Assembly (NCBI GenBank): GCA_036571765.1
Contig: BROE01000025.1
Location: forward strand, 1,655,235 to 1,719,234
DNA: 64,000 bases
Origin: Plecoglossus altivelis
Taxonomy: Eukaryota > Chordata > Actinopteri > Osmeriformes > Plecoglossidae
Direction: 5' to 3'
This document shows, piece after piece, positions 47,667 to 59,100 of the stretch. Positions within the stretch are counted from its first letter, which is position 1. Each line of letters begins with the position of its first letter. Both the position numbers and the translations under genes were made by a program. The notes under the pieces are model-generated. The model saw only the letters and a program-made list of their open reading frames with translations. It did not search any database and was not told where the DNA came from.

Positions 47667-50600
47667 CTGCGGGTGGGAGGGGAAACACAGAAGATTAGTG
47701 TGAGGCTTTCTGACGATCTTTACCACCTGGCTACAGTTTTTGGTGGATGGATATATCCATCAATACCACAAACAAACCGTTCGTTATAACGGCGATAATG
47801 AACGAAATCGCCCCGAACCTGTCTCTGTCCTTCTCCTCCTTTCCGATGGAAGAATCCCTCTTCTCTCGTTCTCGGTCCCTCTCTCTCTCTCTCTCCCGCT
47901 CTCGCTCGTGGCTGTTGGCCGAGCTGCTGCGCTCGGCGTCGGCTGACTTGGGCCACTGGGGCGGGGTGGGGAAGGAGGGTGGGGTTCGGTGCAGCCGGTT
48001 CCAGGCGTCGTGGTGGGAGCCGGCGAAACCTGGCAACCCCGCTGGGCCATCTTTATGGCCGAACACGCTGTTGGAGCCTAGAGGAGAGGAGACAAGGCGG
48101 GGGGAGGGAGAGGAGGAGGGGGGGGGGAGGGGGGGGGGAGAGAAGGTTCAGCAAAGCCAAACAGCTCCACACAGACACGTACGACTGGAGGGGAAACAGT
48201 GAATGAGCACAAAAGCAGCTTTTGTTGTTGTGTGTTTTTTTTTGTGGTAGTTGTTGTTGCTGCCGTGCTGGGGGGTGGCGAGTCCTCACAGAAGCTTTGC
48301 TTTGTAAAGACTGGTTCATACCCCCCCCCCTCAACTGCCCACACCTCTGTACTCATTACTGCTGGACAGAGAGGTCCTGGCTCCTTCAACATTCTCTCCA
48401 TCTTGATTCTCAGGGCCCTTTCGCTTGGGTGAAGTAGGGGAGGGGGGGGGGGGGGAGGAGGAGGCTCAATTGCCCTCTGGGGGTGAGGGTTGTGTAAAGC
48501 CAAGGAGACCTTGGAATTCCAATAGCGTGTCTCTTTCACTGACATCCATTTCGCTACAGGGCAACCCCATTTGGCGGAGGAGAATAGAGGGAAGAAAGGG
48601 AGCGGGAAAGAGACAGAGGAGACCAGGAGAGACAGAGAGAGACTTCACAATGTGGCGGAGAGGGGTAAGAGGGGGGTTGTCGAATAATTAATAGATGAAT
48701 GGCAACCAAACTGCAAGCCTGGGAGATCTTGTTGGCAGTGGTGTTGTCAGACTAAAGCCAGGCCAGTGGGGGGGGATGGGGGGGGGTGGTGGGGAGGGGG
48801 GGTGCGCCTGTGCCTCTTTGTTGGTCCTTCTCTCTCTGCTCTGGGTAAGAGGGCAGGGGGAGAGGGGGGCATTTGGCTTTGGATGCAGAGCTAAGTGCCT
48901 TGATTTTCTGTCCTCGCGGGCCCTCACTGTGGTCCTAATCTGACTGCTTCTGTCGCCAATGGGGCTAGGCGAGCGAGGAAGAGGGGGGGGGGGGAGGCGA
49001 GTGGAGGAGTGGAAGGGTGGGTAGGGGGGGGGCCGGCGCTTACCGAGCGAGGGGTTGCCTAATCCTCCGAAGGCACTGGTTGAAAGGTTGCCGAGGCCTC
49101 CAAAGGTACTGGAGCGACTGAATGGATCTGCAAAATGCCAAACAGGGATTAGCGAACGGGGCTGGCTGGAGGAAGCCCCTGGTGTTCCACTCGGCTTTTC
49201 TCTTACAAGCGAGCTGTGTGTTTTTCTCTTTCTCTTTTTTTTCTTTCTTTCTTCCTTTGCTGCCATCCTGGCTGTGCTAATCCTAGCGCGGCTACGCTAC
49301 TGGGACGGCTAGCCCGTGGGACTCTCTCTCTCCAGGGCTCCGCCCTACTGTCTGACCCTGCAAGGCCTGATGGGAGTCGGAGTGATGGGGGTCATGAGCT
49401 GGACGCGGACTACAGATGAGCTGGATAGGGACAGAGGAGGGATGGGAAGTGCCATGGTAGTCTTTGAACAGGCAGCTGCAGCCAGGACAGGGAATGCATT
49501 ATGGCTGGGCTCTAAAGAGGCTGCAGAGTGGGCCATCTCCGCCGGATATGGTTTTAGCAACCTGATGTTCAACAATAAAACAAACAAAGTCCTTCAAACC
49601 TACCTTCAGATAGTGATCCAGAAACACATAGCATAGAAGGGCTAGCGTATCGTCGACACGTGCACCCGTTCCATTTTGGAAACATATCGTCTGATGTTGA
49701 CCCTTGTTTCTACAGTGCGGGTGTCTGGAAATGTCTACTTAACGACCGGGTCAATACTCGGACACGTCCGAGGCATGTCAACGCGTCTGGGGGGGAAAAA
49801 AACGACGACAAATCGAAAATCTCTTGAGGCTCACACTTGAGTTGCCTTGACAGGATTTCCACCCCAAATCTTTTCCCTGCGCACCCGGTGTTTAGAAAAC
49901 TCAAATGGGATCAAGTCGAGAGCTTATCCCGTGAAATCAACCCTGCCACACTCTTACCCAGATCTCTGACGGCATACACCAAACCCCCCCCTGCGATCTT
50001 CCCGCCCGAGAAAGTAAGACTTCGGGAAAGCCAATAGAATAGGGCCACAAGGTGACACGCCACATTTGTTACAGCCATCTGTCTTTCACAGAGCCAATAT
50101 GGAAACTCAACACAAGAACGGAGGAGAGGGGAAAAAAACAACCTTTGAGTGAACAAAGGGGGAGGATGGGGGAGGGAAGGGGAAGGATTTGGGAAAGTAG
50201 TCTGGGGGAAATAAACCAGTGTGTTCTGAGGGCCCTGCCTGTTTACCACACTTCAGACCAGACTTCGGGTTATTCAAGGGGAGCTCTTAGAAGTTACTGG
50301 GGGGGGGGGGGGGGGGGGGGGGGCAGGGAGAGAATCTTTCACGACGACTAGCTGCACGTCACCCTCCAGTACGACACAGAGGCAAAAACATGTTGCAAAA
50401 CGCACTGATTACGTCCGCCCCTCCATCCCCACGCTGGGCGCCCATGTCAATCTCCCTTCGCGCTCGCCTAAACTGCACACATCTCAAGTGCAAAAAACGC
50501 ACCAAGTGCTGGTTATCCTGATATGACGGTGAAAAGGAGGATGAGAGAGAGGGAGAGAGACGGAGAAAGGGAGAGAGAGGAAGACAGAGGGAGGGGCCGA

Positions 50601-53060
50601 GAGAACGAGAGGAGATGTCAACAAAAAAAAAAAAGGAGTCTACTTACACTTACCTGCCAAGTGGCTAGGAGGCAGGAAGCTGCTGTGGTGAGGGGAGGGG
50701 CCGTAGGGGGAGGCGGCAGGATGCCCGGAGCCTATAGGAGGACAGAGGAGGAAACGCCGTTTCATCACACCGTGCATCTGATCCCTTCTCCAGATGCATT
50801 CGAAGATTCCCACACCTGGTCCGCTAATTAACACTCCCCTCAACGCCTACAGAGAGACAGAACTCCCTACGGTATCGCGAGCAAAAGCACACACACTGCT
50901 TGCCATTGTCCTCGCTCCATCATATTAACATGCCAGGGAAAAAAAACAACAACGTTTAGTGTGTCCCAGTAGTCCACATAGAAGGTCAAACGCAGTAAAA
51001 CAGACCAGGGTGTTCCACCGTATCCGGTCAAATGTAAGCCAGCGTGCTTCACTGGCCATTCTGACTCACGTCCTTCGGGCAGCGAAAGACGTGTCGCCTC
51101 AACGGAGCCAGGCGCGTCGTAAAGTATCAACAGACTTGGCTCTGCGATAACCTTTGACCTTGAGCTCCCAAGGCGTGAACCCAGGGCACGTGGCCCTAAA
51201 GATAGCCCTCATTGGCTCTAGGGTGGAGAGCGCGAACCTTGTTCGCGCTCGAACGGTGCCAAAAAGATGAATAACGCTAGAATTTCCTGTGCGTCAATGG
51301 GTTAACAATAGTTCGATGACTAACGTCTTCCAGCGATTAGCATATGACATTCCCCTTTGTGTGCAAAGGCCTGAGTGTCGGTGTTTGAGCGGAGAGAAAT
51401 GAGACCCTTGTTATGAATCATGCAGATGCTGACCTCTTTGCCCAAACTCCTCTGCCTTTCACCAATATTGCTCACATCGCTAATGAAAGCACCAATTACA
51501 AGTGTGCGTGAGATACAATGCTGGGTAATTACAATGGATAGGACAGCCAATGAGATAGTGCCCTTTTCCAGCAGGGCCACCAGTCAATTAGCCCCCGACT
51601 GCGCTATCCATATTCATAAGCACTGGATGCTGTTGGTGCGTAACGCCACACTCACTGCAACATCGCTTCAATTAGAATCTCCGTACACGAGGTAAGTGAT
51701 TAGAACGACGAAACTGGGAGGTACGTTCGCTTCAGGATCTTAGAAGATGACATGAGCCCATGCAGACGCACTGTCCCCCGGTCACCGTGGCCCCTGAGTG
51801 GGGAGGGAAGGAGGGAGGGAATGGGGGTGGCGGGGCCCTCACCTGTGGAGGAGAACATGGGCCTGGCCAGGTCGTGGGGGTAAGGGAAGCCCGGGAACAC
51901 CCCGGGAGCCGGGGGCCGGCTGAACAAGTCCAGCTTGCCGTTCATGTCCAGTTTGTGAGGATCCAGCTGCATTTGCTGAGGGAGGGAGGGGAAGGTGAGA
52001 GGAGGGAGGGAGGTACAAGGGAGGGGAAGGGTGGATGAGGGAGGGGCGATGAGGGAGGGAAGGAATAGGGAGGGAGGGAGAGGAAGGGGGGAGGAGGCAA
52101 TAGGGAAGGAGGAGAGGGGAGGGTAGGAATAGGGAGCGAGGAGGGAGGGAAAGGGGGGAGGAGAGAAGAGGGAGGGAGGGAAAAAGAGACAGAAAAACAA
52201 GTTAAAAATGTAATTTGCTACCATCCTCAAGAGTTAGGCGTTAGCGAGGGCCACCACAGAACGTCCAGCTCGTTGACAGCGTTGTCACAAGCCTAATCCG
52301 GCCTCGCTGTGTTGTCACTAAACATGTGTAAGCTGATTAGAGACTTTCAACTCAGCAGGGCAGGGTGGCAGTGCCCATGAGAAAAATTACACTGTGGGGG
52401 GGAAAGAACGGGGTTTCCCAGAGGGGCACAGAGGACTAGGGGCTGCCAGGAAGAGAAACCACCCCCACCTCCACCTTTCTCTGCCACCCAAGATAGTGGC
52501 TCCCACATGATGGCCTCACCTTCATCTTCTGCTGGTGATGGTAGATCTGCCACGCGATCTGGACGTGCACCGCACACCACTTGCCAGGTTTCTGAGAGGA
52601 GGGGAGACAACGGTTTCAGGGAGGGTTAGACGCCTTGTTGTTGCTATAGGAACAGACGGGAGGGGGTGGGGGGGGTCGAACAGGCTTTAAGATAGTCGTA
52701 TTAAAACGATCACTTACTCTCACTGACGTTCTGAAAGGATCTGATACCTGGAAGAGACACGAAAGACGGGAATGAGCATGTAGCTACGTCAAGACATTTT
52801 ATCCACATGCTTTTCCCACAGGTGCGTCTCCTCCGCTTACACTGTGCTGCAGGTGAGTGTGTGTGTGTGTTCTGCAGGTGTGTGTGTTACGGTTAGAGAC
52901 GTACCCGAGGGTCCTTTTGTAGGAGCGTGTGAGGTACTGTCCCAGGCCTGGCTGCTACGTCTATGGGGTTGGAGGCCTGCAACCAGAGGAGAGAAGGATG
53001 GATGGAGAGAGAGAAGGAGCGACAGACCGAGGGAGAGATCGAATGACAGTAACAGAAAGA

Positions 53061-53101
<41 letters not shown>

Positions 53102-56100
53102 AGAGAAAGAGAGAGGGGTTCAAAACGAGGACCGAGAGAGCAAAGGGGCTTTGTGTTGAGGATTTAACTTCTAGTCTAAGCAAAGCAGAACAAACTTAAA
53201 CCCGATGGACTAATACCGCAACGCTCCCGGGCTCTGCTGTGATTTAGGACACCCTCCAGCAGAAAGCCTGAGCGCTGCTATTTTGCTAAGAGTAAAGCTT
53301 CTAATCCCCATCGCTGTGTGACGTCAACAAATCGCAATCCTGTGATTCCTGCGGTAAAAAAAAAAAAAAAAAAAAAAANNNNNNNNNNNNNNNNNNNNNN
53401 NNNNNNNNNNNNNNNCCCCCCCCCCCCCTCCCAAGCCGCCATCGCCGCCCCCCCCCCAGCCCTCCCCTGCTGCCTGGCGGGGGAGCTTATGCCCCAGGAT
53501 GGAGGGGATAACCAGAGCTCTAACCATCTGGAGGAGCTGCAACAAAAGGCCCTTCCATAATAGATCCAGTGGGGAATAAGGCCGGCGGATTTAGGCCAGC
53601 TTTGATTGGTGGCTTACACAAGGTCAGAGGCATTGGGCCTCGGCCAGGCACGGCTCGTCACACAGCAACCCCGTGGCTGCTTATCTCGCTCGGCGCGGCC
53701 CGGCGTGGCCCGGCCCAGCCAGCTTAGACGCCGTGTTTGCATAGCTCTTTATAGAGAGGGGGGGAGGAGGTGGGTGGTGGTGGGGGTGGGGGGTGGATCT
53801 CAGGGTAGACTTCCATACTTCCAGTGCAGCTGCTGCTGCTGCTGCCAACACAAAGTCAATCAGGTGCACTCGTCACAACCTAACGCCGTGCGCTCGTTGC
53901 CTCGGGCGGAAAAGCGAGCGGGGTCCAGTCGGAAATCGACAGTGCGCTCGAACATGCGGTTCGTGCCTGAGCATTTGCAGGCTTCCCTGTGTGTTTGGGG
54001 GAGCGTGTGGGTGGGTGCATGCGTGCGTGCGTGGGTGCGTGTGGGTGCGTGTGTGTGTGCAGCGGAGGGTAAAGCTAAGGAGCTGACCTTGGGCTGGAAG
54101 GCTCCTTGCAGTGAACCGAAGGGTCCTGAGTGAGGTAGCAGAGGGGGCATGCCTGGCATAGTGGGGGGGTATGAGGGGAAGAACTGGGGAGACACAAACA
54201 ACAACAAACATCGTCAACAAAAAACATCACCTGACACGGACGAACACGTAAAAACAGCCGGAACAGTAACTTGCCCTCAAATATGCCCGTATATATATTT
54301 GAAAGAGGACATGCGGACGTTTAGCACAACGAAAAAAAACAAACAAAGAGAAATTGACTTACATTCGAATGCCTGATGAATGGATTGTCCAGTTTGGGGG
54401 CGTATTTGTCGAACTGAGGAAGAGAGAAGAGCCCAACGTTAGATCATGGAACATCGCAGGAACGCGCTCCATTCCAACGGCGTAGCGTTCAAGACCGCAA
54501 CTGGGCCTGGTCATCAAAACACTGTACAATCAGAGAGGATGTTCGCAGCAGCTGGCTTGAGGGCAACACACAGGTCATGGGTTTCAGCCAATCACAGGGG
54601 AGATTAACCGCCAACGTTATATCAACCACTTTAAGGCCGGCTAAACACGCTGCCAGCCTCAGGATAGCCTCCTCTTCCAATTGAGCGTGTTATACATGGG
54701 TGTGGTGCTCTAGCTCTGGAAAATCGAGTTACGGTTCTATTAGATGGAAAATCTGTTGCAAAGTGAATCTAATTGCTTGTGACTGGTACGGCTTTTCTGT
54801 CTTTTTCTCTCTTTCTTTTCTTTTTTTGGGTACGGCAGTTATGGAAAAGGGTGCAAGGAGGGACACGAGAACCCTCGGGATTTCAACCTGAAGCGGGACG
54901 CTTCAAAAGGACGGAACCCGCCGGAAAAAACACGTCACATTTTCTGCGCGTTGGATCACCAGAGGACGCAGGGTTTAAGCACGGGCGTTCGTTCGCCGGG
55001 GGCGAAATTGAATCGGGTCGACTACATTCGCTCGGGATGACAGCTCGTTTGGGGAGAGGGCTGCATGGGAATGTTGTAACCTTGAAGGCCTGAAATAGAG
55101 TCATAAAGAGCCATATTGGATGACTAATAGAATAATTTGGTTTGGATGTCAACTATGACTGTACGAGCTTTGTACCCAGTCAGTCTTGTGTCACGTCATA
55201 AGGCTCTGGCATGGGAGTCTGGTTAACAAATTTGAGCCAGAAAAAGCAGGCTGACATGATTCCCATGTATAAATGGTGACTTTGTGCGCTCGCTGTAAGC
55301 CAATACTGGCTTTCTATTCCAAAGCAAGCTTACTGCGACTGACAGTAGCATATTCCTCGCACGTAAATAAACCATTCGCAGCTACTTTTTGCGAGTGTTT
55401 TCGCAAAGTCTTCCTGGCAAGCACCGACGTTGAGGGTTTAACGTTGACAAAAAAAAAACACACACAAAAACAGGGAAACGAGCTGGCGCGAATCAGTGAT
55501 TTAGTGTGCGCGTTTCTCCCTGTGCGGCATGGGTAGAGGGGGGGGGGCGGGCAGGGAGGGGCTTCCTCAGGGGGTGGGCCAAGGGGGCTGCAGTGAAGCA
55601 GGGCTATTTACATCCGCCCGAAAATGGCCGCCGCGCCAGCGTCGGCTTGTTTGTGGGCGATAATTGGCCAGAATCAGACACAGACACCCTATTGACTGAG
55701 AAAGCTGAGCCAGCTCCTGAGCTCATTAAACAGGTCGCTCCCTTCACAGGACTCGATTCGTTTTATGTCCCGCGCTGAGGGAGTCGTGCTCCGCGCTTTA
55801 CAGCACTCTATAAAAACGTATGCTTTGTAATTTACGGGCCCTGTCAGAGGTTTACTGTAAACAGCTTTGGGTAATTAAGGCTCGATATTTCATCTTTAAA
55901 CAATTAAGGATATTCCTTTTCCGTCGGAAGACAGAGGAAGGGAAGGGGGCGGGGGAGAAGACTCTCAGTGTTCAAGCCAGCTGCTTGAGGGCGTCTAACA
56001 ATAAACAAATACACAGGATTCATAATTACATTAATTACAGCTATTAGCCGAGGGCTGTTACATAGTTCAAATGACATGGAGCACTGGAAGAGGGAGAGAC

Positions 56101-59100
56101 GGAGAGAGAGAGAGAGAGAGAGAGAAAGAGGGAGAGAAAGAGGAAAAAAAGAGAAAGGAGGGAGAGGGAAAGGGAGAGAGAGACAGAGGGAGACAGAGGC
56201 ACAGCTGGGCTTATTCCCACTCAAAACATCCGTGACACAACACAACAGACAGGAGATACAGGTAGACATCAGCATCCCTTCGGCTTCTCTGCGTCTCGAG
56301 CAAAAACACAACAGTGAAATATCAGAGTATCTTGACGTGGGGAGGGGAGGGAGGGGAGGGAGGGAAGGGAGGGAAGGGGGGGGGGGGGAGAGAGAGAGAA
56401 AACACGGTTAAGTAAAACACAAAAAGAATAAATGATCAGCAGGCTTGTATCCGTTGTAGAGTGTGTGAGAGCGGAGGCTAGTGTAATAGCAGCATTGCAG
56501 AGCAGCCCACCAAGCACTTTCATCTTCAAACGGAGAGAGCATCAATAATGCCTAGCGCCACGTTAAAAAGCCTGAGAGAAATGGCAGCGGGGAAACAGCA
56601 GCGGGGAATGGCGCGCGAGATAACAGCATGTGTTCTCGAGCCGGGCCTTCGCATTGGGACTTTAATCTAAACAGCCACCGACTTATCAGATGCTGAACTG
56701 ATACACGACTGGCCTGCAAACCTCCAGCACAGAGGATAATCGGACGTTCTCCAGTGAGGATCACGTTAATGGGTCTGGGCTGAACCGATCAGGGGCTGAC
56801 GGACATGACGGATCTAATGGAAGTGGGATGTGGGAGAAGTAGGACTCCCTCAACAACATATCCTCTCAGATCTGATCTGCCAATAATGGATGAATAGTCC
56901 AAAAATACCCCCCCCCCTTTCTCCTTGGTCAGAAAGCTGGCCGGTGTTTGGCCGGCGGCCCGATGGCGCGGAAGCAATTACGGTCCTTAGCAAAACGCCA
57001 CCGCTGGCGGTGACGTCAGCGGCCTTTCATGTGCAATCAGGGAAGTCACCGAGTGGAAAAGGGTCGGAGTTAAGTCATCGTGACCGTAGTCACGCTCCGA
57101 GCCGCTGGACCTCTCCCGTTTCGCCCAAAAAAACAAAAAACATGGGAAATAAAGCCACGTGGAAACAATAAAACTGCAAACGAGGCGCCGCTGACCGCGT
57201 TCCAGGGAGCCGAACAGCAGAACGCACGTTGGCGAGGGGAGGAAGGATTCGAAACGCGCCAAGCGGCCCGAGGCTCGCTCGGACGAGCGGGCCACGCGTG
57301 TGGACGTACGCAGGGGCCGGCAGCTCTGCGTACGAGCAGCGTGCTCGTCTATTCTGATCAAACGGCCCGTGGTTAACACGCGGGGGCCGGCGGGTGTGGC
57401 GGCGCAGGTCGTTTGAGGCCGTCGCAGCTTTGAGAAGAAACGGGTCTGCCAATTGAGGATGGGGCTGGGTTTGTCTTGCCCACTTCCTGTCCCAGATTAC
57501 TGTAAGGATCTTGGGAAGAGGCCAGGGTGAGTCACTGTCAGCTAGGACAGTGCGATGGAACTAACAAGACCAGGAACCAAACGCTGGGGAGGGGAAGGGG
57601 GGGGAGGGGGCAAGGGGTCTGGAGGCGGAGTTTGTTTCCTTGAGCGAATCGGGTGAGGAGGAGAACTGCCCGGGGACATGGGTTGGGTTGGGTGAGGGGG
57701 GGGAGGGAGCACGGAGTGGAGTTTGGTTCGGTCGAGGTGGAAGGGAGGTTTGGAGTTGGTGGTTGTTTTTTTTTTTACTTATCCTCACATTTCTGGCTGG
57801 GTTACGCACCATTGGGGGTGCGGTGGGCGGAGTTATGATGGCGGCCGGGGGCAGACTGGCAGGGAAGGGAGTGAAGGTGTGCTGGTGGGTGTGTTGGTGC
57901 TGGTGCATGTGCTGGTGTTGGTGAAACTCGGCCCGCAGAAGCGACACGGGGGCCTGGGGCGAGGCCGAGGGCGGCCCCCTACTCCTCTCTGAACTCTGAA
58001 CCAGGAAGCGATTGTTCAGCTCCTGCCGCAGGAGGTCATGCTCTGCAAGAAAGGAGAGCGAGAAAAAAGGGGGGGAGGAAAAAAAGGAGACACAAGAGAG
58101 GCCCAGGCGACCAGTCAGTCTTCACAACAGGGGTAGAAGAGAAAAGAAGTAATAGTCACCTGGCATTCTCTGTTTCTCCAGCTCATGCTGTGAGGGTTTT
58201 CTACGTGAGGACTCATTGGTGGCGGTAAGAGAGTTGCCTGTGACAATGTGCCAATCAGAATCCCCGAATGAGGCTGGCAATACATGATTGGTTGGTTGAA
58301 TGATATCAACAGGCTGGTATCTAAAGACAAGAGAGAACCAGGAGTCATCTCGGCAGAAAACACAAACGCTATCCCTCCATGTACGAACCACAAGTACCAA
58401 GGCCTCAACGCCATATATATATCATACATATATATATATATATACATATAATAGATATATATATAATAGATATATACACATATATATATATCTATGAATT
58501 TATATACCAGAGTTGGTTTTATACTACATAACACATAGGACCGAGGCTAAGAAAAGATCCAGTTTAAAGCCTGAACTATGTAGGAAATAGTCAAATGATG
58601 AACTATGTAGGAAATAGTCAAATGATGAACTATGTAGGAAATAGTCAAACGATGAACTATGTAGGAAATAGTCAAACGATGAACTACGTAGCAAATAGTC
58701 AAACTATAAACTATGTAGGAAATAGTCAAAAGATGAACTATGTAGCAAATAATCAAATGATGAACTATGTAGGAAATAGTCGAACGATGAACTATGTAAC
58801 AAATAGTCGAACGATGAACTATGTAGCAAATAGTCGAACGATGAACTATGTAGCAAATAGTCAAACGATGAACTTTGTAGGAAATAGTCAAAGGATGGAA
58901 CAAACTCAGGGCAGAAGAACACACATCAACATAACTGCATGTAATAACAAGCATGGACTGCTGTTCTCATGTTTATCTGAAGGCAGTTCTGCTCGTCTTC
59001 TTACCGCATGTTCAATGGTAACAGGCACACTTACCATGTCCTCAACTTACAACTGAACAGTTAGAGCTTTTGCTAAGAACGCAACTCATGTTAACGTCTA

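Noticed and set aside
48688..49266. 192-codon minus-strand frame as an fbrsl1 exon
   Set aside because: Only the 49044-49127 part has splice borders and family sequence; the rest is intron read through poly-C.
58571..58905. CRISPR array
   Set aside because: The regular 27-bp repeat has no unique spacers and sits in a vertebrate intron.
58595..59056. 153-codon frame with a nine-residue repeat
   Set aside because: It is the 27-bp minisatellite read in frame; the opposite strand is also open. No promoter or splice evidence.
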